This document shows, piece after piece, positions 22,908 to 31,417 of a stretch of DNA of 37,482 nucleotides. The DNA is taken from positions 231 to 37,712 of the forward strand of contig NZ_KB902364.1 of assembly GCF_000379525.1 (NCBI RefSeq). The letters are read 5' to 3'. Source of the stretch: Lamprocystis purpurea DSM 4197 (GTDB lineage Bacteria > Pseudomonadota > Gammaproteobacteria > Chromatiales > Chromatiaceae). Position numbers and translations under genes: made by a program. Each line of letters begins with the position of its first letter. The stretch's first letter is position 1. The notes under the pieces were generated by a model. That model was given only the letters and a program-made list of their open reading frames with translations. It had not been told where the DNA came from and made no database searches.

Positions 22908-25144
22908 AGCGCGGTGCTCCGTTCACGCCGCCGCACCATCCACAGGGCCGGCAGCACCAGGATCAGGATCACACCCAGGATGACTCCCAACGGCCAGAGG
23001 ACGGGCGGATTCCACTCCGCGCGCAGCCGCTCGCGCAGCTTGGCGTCGATGCGCCGGTATTTCAGCGTGTTGTTGGCCATGCTGTTGGGACTGGCATTGT
23101 GCAGCCACTGATGATGCAGACTGAACGCCTTGGGATAGAAGCCCCAGGCCCAGGGGGCATCGCGGCGGGCGATCTCCACCATCTGATCGACCACCGCCTG
23201 ACGCTCGGGGCCGTCGGGCATGAACTTCATCTGATCGAAGAGCCGATCGAACTCCGGGTTCTTGTAATTGGAAGCGTTCTCCCCCTGATGCTCGACCTTG
23301 CCGTTGGGGCCGTAAAGCAGAAAGAAGAAGTTCTCCGGGTCCGGATAGTCCGCATTCCAGCCCCACATATAGACCTGCCCGGTGCCGTTGCGCATCTTTT
23401 CCTGGAAGCGGTTGTAGTCGGTGGAGCGGATGACCAGATCGATCCCGAGCTTTTCGAACTGCTTGCGAATCCAGGTCAACCGCGCTTTGTCATCCGGGCC
23501 GGTGGCAACCGCCTCGTAATTGATGCTCAAAGCCCGCCCGGTCTTAGGGTCACGTCCGCCCGGAAACCCGGCCTGTTCCATCAGCGCCAGCGCTTGATCC
23601 AAACCGCGGCGCACCGGGCGCCCATCCCGCCATTCGTAGACCATCGGATTGATGCCAGCCTCACCCTCGCGGTGACCGAAGATACCGGGCGGCAGCGGCC
23701 CCTGCGCGATCAACCCCCGGCCATTGGCAAAAATAGAGACGAATTCCTCATAGTCCACCGCGATGGAGATGGCCTGACGCAGCAGCCGCGCGGGCTCGGT
23801 ATAGCCGCCCACCACCGGGTCGAGCATATTGAACCCCATGTAGAAGATGGAGGTCTCGACCGAGGTCAGCAGGTCGATCCCCTTGTCCTGCATCTCATCG
23901 GTCAGTTGGGGTCCACCGTCCCCGCCGAAGCGCACCGCCTGATCGAATGAATCGGAGGGTACGCCGGAACTGTCGAAATAGCCCTGGAGGAACTTATTCC
24001 AGCGCGGAATATCCTCCTTTTCCAGGCTGTAGATGGCTTGATCCACCAGCGGCATGGGCCGACCCGCATCGGCCAGCAGCCCGGCCTCGCGGTCGCCCGG
24101 CATCCCTTCGGCCGGATAGGTCTCGCCCCAGAAATTCGGGTTGCGCGCCAACACCATCCGCAGGTTGGGATTGTTCTCGGTCAGCATGAAGGGACCGGTG
24201 CCGACCGGGTACCAGTCGAGCACGATGTTGCGCTCTTTCATGCCGGGTTGGGCGTAGAACAATTCCGCCTCCCAGGGCATGGGGGCGAAGAAGGGCATGG
24301 CGAGCCAGTAAGTGAACTGCGGGTACTTGCCGTTGATGCGGATGCGCACACTGTGGGGATCGACCACTTCCACCCCGCTGAGCCGGGCCTCGCGTAGGGC
24401 CTGAACCCGGGCGATCGGGTCCTTGTCCGCGATCAGGGCCAGCCGCTCACTCAGGTCCTTGAAACCCTGGATGTGCTCCTGCATCACCCCGGCGATCGGC
24501 GAGTGCAGCCAGGGGGCGGCCAGCCGTTTGATCTGGTGAGCGAAGTCGTCCGCGGTCACGGCGCGGGTGCCGGTCTGCGGAAAATCCGCCAGGCGGTTGA
24601 TGCCGTCAAGATCACGCTCGGTGAGCCGCAGGTAGCGGGGGTCGCCGGCCGCATTCAGGGCGAAAGCGGGATGCGGCTGGAAGCGCAGGTCGGGGCGCAA
24701 ACGGATCAGATAGTCACTGTAGGCGATCGATGCGAGCGGCGCGTCGGCCGGCAACGGGTTGGCGGCGGCATCGAAATACTGGGCAACCGGAACTTCCAGG
24801 GCCGACAGGGGCACCAGTTGATAAGGCCGCAGCAACAGGTGATATTGCAGCGGCGGCTCGTAGATCTGGGCCAAAAAGGCATATTCGTTGGCGCTGTAGG
24901 AACGCACCGGGTCCAGGTGTTTTGGGCGCTCGTCGAATGAGGAGTAGACGGTGTTGGTCAGGCCCTGGCCGGCCGGATAGGGGTCGTTCCAGGGGCCCTG
25001 GTCACAGCCGACGAGCATCCACCCGGCCAGCAATAGCCAGGCCCAGCGGATCAGGACCAGTGTGCCGCACGAGTCGCGTCCGGTCGCCCGGACCCCTCGC
25101 ACTTTCACCGGCCGCCAAGTTTCTGTAGTGTTGCAGGTCGCCAT
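22904..25144 (-). CDS. ABC transporter substrate-binding lipoprotein (SBP family 5) with a C-terminal membrane helix
   Basis: A 746-residue family-5 binding protein for peptides or similar ligands, longer than the usual 500-600. The signal (LVLIRWAWLLLAGWMLVGC) ends in a lipobox. SBP_bac_5 blocks include FDERPKHLDPVRSYSANEYA, FKDLSERL and YFDSSGVPSDSFDQAVRF, then VETSIFYMGFNMLDPVVGGY, WIRKQFEKLGIDLVIRSTDY and GWNADYPDPENFFFLLYGPN. Unusually, the C-terminus has a hydrophobic helix (LWPLGVILGVILILVLPALW) followed by RRRERSTAL, a likely second membrane anchor. The ATG at 25144 is chosen; the N-terminus before the signal is long. It heads the operon and is divergent from fabI with 91 bp between. 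Confidence 0.88.
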   Translation of the reverse strand: MATCNTTETWRPVKVRGVRATGRDSCGTLVLIRWAWLLLAGWMLVGCDQGPWNDPYPAGQGLTNTVYSSFDERPKHLDPVRSYSANEYAFLAQIYEPPLQYHLLLRPYQLVPLSALEVPVAQYFDAAANPLPADAPLASIAYSDYLIRLRPDLRFQPHPAFALNAAGDPRYLRLTERDLDGINRLADFPQTGTRAVTADDFAHQIKRLAAPWLHSPIAGVMQEHIQGFKDLSERLALIADKDPIARVQALREARLSGVEVVDPHSVRIRINGKYPQFTYWLAMPFFAPMPWEAELFYAQPGMKERNIVLDWYPVGTGPFMLTENNPNLRMVLARNPNFWGETYPAEGMPGDREAGLLADAGRPMPLVDQAIYSLEKEDIPRWNKFLQGYFDSSGVPSDSFDQAVRFGGDGGPQLTDEMQDKGIDLLTSVETSIFYMGFNMLDPVVGGYTEPARLLRQAISIAVDYEEFVSIFANGRGLIAQGPLPPGIFGHREGEAGINPMVYEWRDGRPVRRGLDQALALMEQAGFPGGRDPKTGRALSINYEAVATGPDDKARLTWIRKQFEKLGIDLVIRSTDYNRFQEKMRNGTGQVYMWGWNADYPDPENFFFLLYGPNGKVEHQGENASNYKNPEFDRLFDQMKFMPDGPERQAVVDQMVEIARRDAPWAWGFYPKAFSLHHQWLHNASPNSMANNTLKYRRIDAKLRERLRAEWNPPVLWPLGVILGVILILVLPALWMVRRRERSTAL

Positions 25145-25235
25145 GGGGTTGCCATAATCGCACGGCACCCCGCCGCACGAAAGCCCAAGATTCAGGCGCC
25201 GCGTGCGCCCGTTACCCTACCGGAGTTGATGACCC

Positions 25236-26012
25236 ATGGGATTTCTTCAAGACAAGCGCATCCTGGTGACCGGCGTCGCCAGCAACCGCTCCATCGCCTG
25301 GGGTTGTGCCGAGGCCATGCACCGCGAGGGCGCACAGATCGCGCTGACCTACCAGAACGACAAGCTCAAGGGCCGGGTCGAGGAGTTCGCCGCCCAGTTG
25401 GGCTCGGACATCGCGCTGCCGCTCGATGTGGGCAGCGACCGGCAGATTGCCCACTGTTTCGCGGCCCTGGAGGAACGCTGGGACGGGCTGGACGCCGTGG
25501 TCCACTCCATTGCCTACGCCCCCAAGCACGAGTTGGAAGGGGACTACGTGGACGCCCTGACCCGCGAGGGCTTCACCACCGCCCACGAGATCTCGTCCTA
25601 CAGCTTCTCCGCCCTGGCCAAAGCCAGCCGGCCCCTGATGGCCGGCCGCAATGGTGCGCTCCTCACCCTGACCTTCCTCGGCGCCGTGCGGGCCGTGCCC
25701 AACTACAACGTGATGGGGCTCGCCAAGGCGAGCCTGGAGGCCAATGTCCGCTATCTGGCGGCTTCCCTCGGCCCCACCGGCACCCGGGTCAACGCCATTT
25801 CCGCCGGACCGATCTACACCCTGGCCGCGGCCGGCATCTCGCACTTCCGCGCGATGCTCAATCAGGTGGAGAAACACACGCCCCTGCGGCGCACGGTGAC
25901 CACCGAAGAGGTGGGGAACGCGGCCGCCTTTTTGTGCTCGGATCTGGCGAGCGGCATCACCGGTGATATCCTGTATGTCGATACCGGGTTTAATATTTTG
26001 GGATTGGGATAA
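25236..26012 (+). CDS. fabI: Enoyl-[acyl-carrier-protein] reductase (NADH)
   Basis: The last reductive step of each fatty-acid elongation cycle, cytoplasmic, 258 residues as usual. The N-terminus [20 protein letters not shown] is the cofactor loop of Fab[18 protein letters not shown] is the substrate-loop block, and [20 protein letters not shown] holds the catalytic Tyr157 and Lys164. The segment [13 protein letters not shown] has Phe147 where E. coli FabI has Tyr146, which is normally conserved. The C-terminus [16 protein letters not shown] is standard. GGAG lies 11 bases before the ATG. It is divergent from the ABC operon and followed by a long hairpin. Confidence 0.95.
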   Translation: MGFLQDKRILVTGVASNRSIAWGCAEAMHREGAQIALTYQNDKLKGRVEEFAAQLGSDIALPLDVGSDRQIAHCFAALEERWDGLDAVVHSIAYAPKHELEGDYVDALTREGFTTAHEISSYSFSALAKASRPLMAGRNGALLTLTFLGAVRAVPNYNVMGLAKASLEANVRYLAASLGPTGTRVNAISAGPIYTLAAAGISHFRAMLNQVEKHTPLRRTVTTEEVGNAAAFLCSDLASGITGDILYVDTGFNILGLG

Positions 26013-26030
26013 ACGACCGCTATATCCCCC

Positions 26031-26124
26031 GTGGGAGCGGCGTCCCGCCGCGATGCGGTGCCGCGGTGACCGCTAACGCTGCGGCTGCACGCCCGGCCCC
26101 GTCGCGGCGGGACGCCGCTCCCAC
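26031..26124. repeat. 23-bp perfect inverted repeat GTGGGAGCGGCGTCCCGCC
   Basis: Arms 26031-26053 and 26102-26124 are exact reverse complements with a 48-base GC-rich loop. The arm is a common dispersed motif in gammaproteobacteria. It lies 18 bp after fabI and could end its transcript, but has no T-run. Confidence 0.85.
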
Positions 26125-26174
26125 AGCGTCGCTGCGCGACTTTCGCGGTATGCCTCGACCTCCGTTTTTCTTGT

Positions 26175-26196
26175 GGCCGGAACGACGATCTAAGCC
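26175..26196. repeat. Solo GGCC-type element end
   Basis: A 22-bp match to the right end of the GGCC-ended elements (GGCCGGAACGACGATC then TAAGCC). No opposite end is visible between it and the hairpin at 26124, so it is a remnant. Confidence 0.5.
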
Positions 26197-26236
26197 AACC
26201 ATTGTATTCGCTTATTAATTGATTCTTTACTCGTTC

Positions 26237-26989
26237 ATGAGTGAGCCAACCCACGCCGAGTACATCGCCGCCCTGATTGACCTTCATCGCGGGCTGCCGC
26301 GTCAAGGACCAGGGGACCCGGAACTCACACGACAGTTGTTGTGCCGGCTGCCGACCTTGCCGGCGCACCCGCGGATTGCCGACCTCGGTTGCGGATCCGG
26401 CGCCGCGACACTGCTACTCGCGAAGCACTACGGCAGCCTGGTCAGAGCAGTCGACGCGGCACCCGACTTCATCGAGGAACTGAGGGATAAGGCCGCCGCG
26501 GCGGGCCTTGACCATCTGGTCGAAGCCGTCTGTACCGATATGGCGACGCTGGACTGGCCACGCGCCTCGATCGATCTCCTCTGGTCCGAGGGTGCAGCGT
26601 ATAACCTGGGCTTCGAGCAGGCATTGAGGGCCTGGCACCCCATCGTATCCACGGGCGGCGTCGCCGTTGTATCGGAGATGAGTTGGTTCAGCGACACCGT
26701 GCCGGACCCGGCGCGTCGGTTCTGGGAATCGGCGTATCCGACCATGGGCACGGAGCAGCAGAACATCGGTCGCGCCGAAACCGCCGGCTTCAGTGTCGTT
26801 TTCACCGAAAGGCTGCCGAGCAATGCCTGGTGGGAACACTACTATGGTCCACTACGTGAGCGCATGCGCCGACCGGATGTGGCCGGCATGAATCAAGCCG
26901 TCATTCGGGAAACCGAGCAGGAGATGGCGCTGTTTGAACGCTACAGCGACTGTTATGGCTATACGTTTTATATTCTGCAAAGGCCTTGA
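26237..26989 (+). CDS. Class I SAM-dependent methyltransferase
   Basis: A 250-residue methyltransferase. The SAM-binding motif I is RIADLGCGSGAATLLLAKHY, with VRAVDAAPDFIEEL as motif II and DMATLDWPRASIDLLWSEGA as the following acidic site. The C-terminal half (VSTGGVAVVSEMSWFSDTVP, ending YGYTFYILQRP) resembles uncharacterised YjhP-like enzymes; the substrate is unknown. The ATG at 26237 (MSEPTHAEYI) is preferred over an in-frame TTG at 26219. The last codons and stop (26982-26989) lie inside the end of a repeat element, so the native C-terminus may have been altered by its insertion. Confidence 0.85.
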   Translation: MSEPTHAEYIAALIDLHRGLPRQGPGDPELTRQLLCRLPTLPAHPRIADLGCGSGAATLLLAKHYGSLVRAVDAAPDFIEELRDKAAAAGLDHLVEAVCTDMATLDWPRASIDLLWSEGAAYNLGFEQALRAWHPIVSTGGVAVVSEMSWFSDTVPDPARRFWESAYPTMGTEQQNIGRAETAGFSVVFTERLPSNAWWEHYYGPLRERMRRPDVAGMNQAVIRETEQEMALFERYSDCYGYTFYILQRP

Positions 26990-27210
26990 TCATAAACCCG
27001 GCCACCGCGCGATCTGCCCGGTCGCCGGTCCGCACAGCGGACCCTACAGGTCACGGTGTTACCATAGAGTCCGCTGTGCGGACCGTCCGCAACTGGAGGT
27101 CGAGGCTTTAGCCGGTGGCAATTCCCGAGATCTCAAAGAAAATCAGTGATGCTTGCGCGCCGGACCGGCTAAAGCCTCGACCTCCAGTCGCCGGAACGAC
27201 GATCAAGGCC
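26982..27210. repeat. Composite GGCC-ended element (two interiors)
   Basis: Begins GGCCTTGATCATAAACCC at 26982 and ends with the complement GAACGACGATCAAGGCC at 27210. The first half repeats the GTCCGC/GCGGAC hairpin seen at 9351-9433. The second half repeats the interior of the MITE at 11844-12002, with a perfect 25-bp inverted repeat (27092-27116 and 27164-27188). No flanking direct repeat is visible. It could be two elements joined. Confidence 0.7.
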
Positions 27211-27270
27211 CACGGCCGCCTTGATCATCGCGCGAGCCGGTTTCCGCCGACGCCCTAGTTCAAAAATCCG

Positions 27271-27335
27271 TTCCACCGATGTTCACAGATGTTTTTCTTC
27301 ATCTGTGAATATCTGTGTCATCTGTGGACAAATCC
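27271..27335. repeat. Decayed CACAGATGTTCACAG hairpin
   Basis: Related to 19099-19170 (ends CATCTGTGGACAAATCCG in both), but the left arm is shorter and mismatched. No terminal repeats are seen. Bases 27211-27377 hold no gene. Confidence 0.6.
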
Positions 27336-27377
27336 GGATGAAGGCCCCACCGCCGACCTTCCCGACAACCGCCGGCA

Positions 27378-29099
27378 TCAGATAAGAATGTCGTCCGCGT
27401 GCAGTAGATCAGCGAAGAGATCCTTCTTGATCACCTCGTAATTCCTGCGCGTCTTGGCCGCGGCGCCGATGATGTAACGGCGGGCGATGAAGACTTTGCG
27501 GCTGTCCTGCGCCGCCTCATCCATGAGCAACCAGCCGGTGTAGAGATAGCTGTAGATCTCCACCAATTCCTTGGCCGCGATGCTTTGGAATTGTTTGTCG
27601 GTCTTGTCGGCGACAAACTTCAGGGCGTCGAGGAACAGCACCCGCATCTCTTTCAATTCATCCGCCAGGCGCGCCAGATTGCCGGAATTCTCCTTCTGTT
27701 CCAACGTCGTGAAATGCTCGCCGAGAATGTCGCCGATGACGCCGCCGGTGGCCGCCACGATTTGCAGTTGCGAGGTGCCCTCGTAGATGTTGGTGATCCG
27801 CGCATCGCGGGTCAGACGCTCGACATTGAACTCCTTCATGTAACCCGTGCCGCCATGAATCTGCAAGGCGTCATAGGTGATCTTGTTGGCGTTCTCGCTC
27901 AGCACATACTTCGCCATGGGGGTGAGCAGCGCGGCGACCCGGGTCGCCTCCTTGAGTTTGGCGTTCTCGACCGTCGCATCCTTGCCCTCGGCCTTGAGCA
28001 CATCGATCTTTTCTTCCAGTTTATTGCGCAGATCAACCCAATGGCAGGCGGCGTAGAGCAGGGAACGGTCGCTCTCCAACGTCACCCGCATTTCCATCAG
28101 CAGGTTGGCGACCACGGGGATCGCATAGATACTCTTACCGAACTGTTCGCGCGCCCTGGCGTAGCGCAGCGCTTCCTCATAGGCGGCCTGAGAGATACCC
28201 AGACCCTGAGCGGCGACGCCGAGACGCGCACCGTTCATCATATCCATGACGTACTTGATCAGCCCGAACTTGCGCTTGCCGATGAGCTGCGCCGGGGTAT
28301 CGTTGAACTGCAACTCGCAGGTCGGCGAGCCATGGATTCCAAGCTTATTCTCGATCCGCCGCACGACGACATTATCTTTGCCGTAGCAGGCGAACAGACT
28401 CAAGCCCCGCCCGTCCTTGGTGCCGGGCTCGGAGCGGGCCAGGACCAGCAGGATTTGCGCATTGCCATTGGTGATGAAGCGCTTGACGCCCTTGAGACGC
28501 CACTGTCCGTCCTCGTCCTGATAGGCGAGCATGTTGACGGCCTGCAGGTCCGAGCCGGCGTCCGGTTCGGTCAGTACCATCGCCCCCGTGGCCGCACCGC
28601 TGGCGAATTGCGGCAGGAATTCCTGACGCTGCGCCTCATCGCCATATTTGTTGATGGTCTCGGCGATGTCCTGCAGACCGAAGAGGTTCATCAACGAGGC
28701 TTCGGCGCGGGCCACCATCTCGATCGCCATGGTGTAGATGGTGGTGGGGATGTTCAGACCCCCATAGCGCCGGGGCAGCGTGAACCCCATCAGCTCCGCC
28801 TTGGTCAGATCTTCCAGGGCCGCCTGAATGCCCTTGGCATAGGTCACCTTGCCGTCGGCGAAATGACTTCCCTCTTCATCGACGGCGGCCGCCTGGGGCG
28901 CCACGTTGTTCGCCGTGATGTCGCCGACGATTTCCAGGACCTTGCGATAATTATCCAAGGCATCCTGGTAGTCGGTGGGCGCGAAGTTGTAGCGAGTGGC
29001 CTCGGTGTAGCCGTGCTCGGCGATGTCAACCACCTCCTCCAGGTGCAGGCGGTCGAAATGAAACAGCAGATCGGTGTTATCGGTGAAATAGTTGGCCAT
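27378..29099 (-). CDS. Acyl-CoA dehydrogenase, operonic with its own ETF
   Basis: An FAD-dependent acyl-CoA dehydrogenase of 573 residues, on the long side for the family (about 380-600). Blocks in order: N-terminal helical domain; FAD/substrate motif GAMVLTEPDAGSDLQAVNML; WRLKGVKRFITNGNA; YARAREQFGKSIYAIPVVAN; LQIHGGTGYMKEFNVERLTR; the catalytic base Glu440 in NIYEGTSQLQ; and an extra C-terminal helical domain. The C-terminal domain is like that of long ACADs in anaerobes. It lies 7 bp downstream of etfA, so it most likely passes electrons to or from this ETF. The acyl substrate is not evident. Confidence 0.92.
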   Translation of the reverse strand: MANYFTDNTDLLFHFDRLHLEEVVDIAEHGYTEATRYNFAPTDYQDALDNYRKVLEIVGDITANNVAPQAAAVDEEGSHFADGKVTYAKGIQAALEDLTKAELMGFTLPRRYGGLNIPTTIYTMAIEMVARAEASLMNLFGLQDIAETINKYGDEAQRQEFLPQFASGAATGAMVLTEPDAGSDLQAVNMLAYQDEDGQWRLKGVKRFITNGNAQILLVLARSEPGTKDGRGLSLFACYGKDNVVVRRIENKLGIHGSPTCELQFNDTPAQLIGKRKFGLIKYVMDMMNGARLGVAAQGLGISQAAYEEALRYARAREQFGKSIYAIPVVANLLMEMRVTLESDRSLLYAACHWVDLRNKLEEKIDVLKAEGKDATVENAKLKEATRVAALLTPMAKYVLSENANKITYDALQIHGGTGYMKEFNVERLTRDARITNIYEGTSQLQIVAATGGVIGDILGEHFTTLEQKENSGNLARLADELKEMRVLFLDALKFVADKTDKQFQSIAAKELVEIYSYLYTGWLLMDEAAQDSRKVFIARRYIIGAAAKTRRNYEVIKKDLFADLLHADDILI

Positions 29100-29106
29100 G
29101 GCTCGG

Positions 29107-30123
29107 CTACTTTAACTTGTGCTTGTAGGCGTCGATGAGCTTGGGAATCACTTCCATCACATCGCCGACGATTCCATAATGGCAGACACCGAAGATCGGC
29201 GCGTCGGGGTCGGCGTTGATGGCGATGATCTTGTTGGATTCACTCATCCCGGCCCGGTGCTGAATCGCCCCGGAGATGCCGCAGGCGATATACAGCTTGG
29301 GCCGCACCGTGACCCCGGTCTGCCCCACCTGCCGGACGTGGTCGATATAACCGGCGTCCACCGCGGCACGCGTGCCCGCGACCTCGCCGCCGATCACCCG
29401 CGCCAGTTCGTGGAGAATCTGGAAATTCTGCCAGTTACCCATCCCGTAGCCACCGGCGACGATGATCGGAGCAGCCTTGAGATTGACCTTGCTCTCCTCA
29501 TGGTGCCGGGCAATGATCCGCACCAGTTGGTCGGCGGCGTCAGGCTCATAGTAGACGGGCGTAATGCGTCCGGCGACCGGCTGCGACAGCGGGATTTTCT
29601 CCATCACCCCCTCGCGCACCGTGGCCATTTGCACCGGCGAATCCGGACAGATGATGGTGGCGATGATGTTGCCGCCGAAGGCCGGGCGAATCTGCAGCAG
29701 GAGCTGGGAGTAATCCTTGCGCAAATAGGTGACGTCCGAGATTTGCAGATCAGTGCAGTCCGCGGTCAATCCGCTGCGGGTGTGGGAGGCGACGCGCGGC
29801 GCCAGATCCCGGCCGATGAAGGTGCCGCCAAACAAGACGATCCGCGGCTGATACCGGTCCACCAGCTCGCTCATGATGCGGCTGTAGGGCAAGGTGTTGT
29901 AGTGGTTCAGATCCGGGTGATCCGCCAGCAGGACGTCCGTGACGCCGTAGTGAAAAGTCTCTTCGGCGACGGCCTGCATATTGTGGCCGATGAGCACCGC
30001 CTGCAATTCCCCATTCAGGCTTTCCGCCAGCTTTCTGCCCTTGGAGAGCAACTCAAAGCTCACATCGGCCGGTTTGCCGTCGCGCTGCTCAATGAACACC
30101 CAGACCAGTTTATTCTCATTCAT
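29107..30123 (-). CDS. etfA: Electron transfer flavoprotein alpha subunit
   Basis: FAD-binding subunit of the heterodimeric ETF, 338 residues. The N-terminal Rossmann-like domain (LVWVFIEQRDGKPADVSFEL, then VLLADHPDLNHYNTLPYSRI) is followed by the C-terminal FAD domain with the signature VGQTG at 266-270, ISGAIQH at 283-289 and NADPDAPIF at 303-311. An N-terminal FLFGGTFIGRDLAPR-like block (IVLFGGTFIGRDLAPRVASH) is standard. It lies 6 bp after etfB and 7 bp before the dehydrogenase gene. Together they carry electrons between an acyl-CoA oxidation or reduction step and another acceptor. Confidence 0.95.
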   Translation of the reverse strand: MNENKLVWVFIEQRDGKPADVSFELLSKGRKLAESLNGELQAVLIGHNMQAVAEETFHYGVTDVLLADHPDLNHYNTLPYSRIMSELVDRYQPRIVLFGGTFIGRDLAPRVASHTRSGLTADCTDLQISDVTYLRKDYSQLLLQIRPAFGGNIIATIICPDSPVQMATVREGVMEKIPLSQPVAGRITPVYYEPDAADQLVRIIARHHEESKVNLKAAPIIVAGGYGMGNWQNFQILHELARVIGGEVAGTRAAVDAGYIDHVRQVGQTGVTVRPKLYIACGISGAIQHRAGMSESNKIIAINADPDAPIFGVCHYGIVGDVMEVIPKLIDAYKHKLK

Positions 30124-30129
30124 AGGGGC

Positions 30130-31020
30130 TTATCCGAAGATGTGGTCTTCCATCAGTTTATCGATCAGCGCATACATGCCGTCCTTGGTGGGCGGTATGG
30201 TTTCATGCGCGCTCCCGCCCAACACCACCGACTCGATCTTGTGCACCTTGGTCGGCGACCCGCCAAGGCCGCACCGGTTCAGGTCGACATCCAGATCGTC
30301 GGCGGTCAGCGTGGGGATAAACAGCCCCTTGGACACATACTCCTCCTTGAGCTGATCCATATACAGCAACGAATTGCCCTCGGTCATCTTTTCCAATTCG
30401 AGCAGGGTATGGGCATTCTTGTAAGCCATGACCCGTTTGGCCCGGAAGGGCCGGGGCGTGGCCGCATCCTTCACCACTGTGAGCAATAGCGGGAGGGTGC
30501 CTTCCAACACCTCGAAACCGTTATCCACCTTGCGCTTGACGGTGATCGTCGACCCTTCCGCATTGAGAATCGCTTCCGCATAGGTGATCTGCGGCAGGCT
30601 CAGCTTTTCAGCGGTCTGCGGACCGACTTGCGCGGTGTCGCCATCGATCGCCTGCCGGCCGGCGAAGATGATATCGTAGTTGCCCAGTTTGCGGAGCGCC
30701 TCCGCCAATACATAGGAGGTCGCCAGGGTGTCGGCGCCGGCGAATTTCCGGTCGCTGATGAGAAACGCCTCATCGGCACCCATATATAAGCATTCGCGCA
30801 GCAGATCCGAGGCTTTCAAAGGCCCCATGGTCATCACGCGCACGGTGCCGCCGAAGCGGTCGCGGAATTGCAGTGCCAATTCCAGCGCCACCTTGTCTTC
30901 AGGATTGAAAATGGTGGGAAGTTTACTGCGATTGACAGTGCCGTCCGGCTTCATCACCTGCCCGGAGATATTGGCCGTATCAGGAACCTGTTTGACCATT
31001 ACGATGGAATGGTAGCTCAT
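30130..31020 (-). CDS. etfB: Electron transfer flavoprotein beta subunit, bifurcating-type motif
   Basis: Beta subunit of the ETF, 296 residues; first gene of the operon. The N-terminus HSIVMVKQVPDTANISGQVM and RSKLPTIFNPEDKVALELAL is typical. At 121-134 it has GRQAIDGDTAQVGP, the pattern reported for electron-bifurcating ETFs (which bind a second FAD), whereas classical bacterial ETFs have a divergent stretch (AIDDD-NQT-like) and bind AMP. ECLYMGADEAFLISDRKFAG is also close to the anaerobic type. No ferredoxin or FixCX gene is next to it. Upstream lies a MITE, so the promoter would be within about 160 bp of the start. Confidence 0.93.
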   Translation of the reverse strand: MSYHSIVMVKQVPDTANISGQVMKPDGTVNRSKLPTIFNPEDKVALELALQFRDRFGGTVRVMTMGPLKASDLLRECLYMGADEAFLISDRKFAGADTLATSYVLAEALRKLGNYDIIFAGRQAIDGDTAQVGPQTAEKLSLPQITYAEAILNAEGSTITVKRKVDNGFEVLEGTLPLLLTVVKDAATPRPFRAKRVMAYKNAHTLLELEKMTEGNSLLYMDQLKEEYVSKGLFIPTLTADDLDVDLNRCGLGGSPTKVHKIESVVLGGSAHETIPPTKDGMYALIDKLMEDHIFG

Positions 31021-31180
31021 GCTCTGCCTTGTAAGTTCTTCTGGGATAATCGGGGAATGCGGCGACCGGCAGACCAGACGATCAGCATACGGGGGGCCGT
31101 GGCGGCCACATCACCCGGAAAAAGGGACCACGAAATTTTACCATTTTTCGTAAGCCCATGCGATGGAGGCGGCGGGACCG

Positions 31181-31399
31181 AAGCAGTTCCAAGTTTGGGT
31201 AGCCGCCGCGGGCGGAGTGGCGGCGGCGAGGTGGATGGTGGATGGTGGATGGTGGATGCGCTGCGCTTATCCACCCTACAAAAACCGGCTCCGCTGTAGG
31301 GTGGATAAGGCGCGCTGTTCGGTGTCAGGGACCCGGCACGTCGGTCGCGCGCCGCATCCACCAGGGGTCGCGCGATGCCGCCCAAGTCTGGAATAGCTG
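31181..31399. mobile_element. CAGCAATTCC-type MITE, second full copy
   Basis: 219 bp, inverted relative to 19219-19424. Ends AAGCAGTTCCAAGTTTGGG and CCCAAGTCTGGAATAGCTG match the family loosely. The flanks (GCGGGACCG / GCCGGGACC) share CGGGACC but not in register, so a target repeat is only possible. It includes four 7-bp units GGTGGAT at 31230-31257. It lies about 160 bp upstream of etfB. Apart from it, 31021-31417 holds nothing recognisable. Confidence 0.75.
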
Positions 31400-31417
31400 G
31401 CCGGGACCCATCCGGAA

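Noticed and set aside
29119-30489. Long plus-strand open frames opposite the etfBA and acyl-CoA dehydrogenase genes.
   Set aside because: They are antisense to well-supported genes and show no domain.
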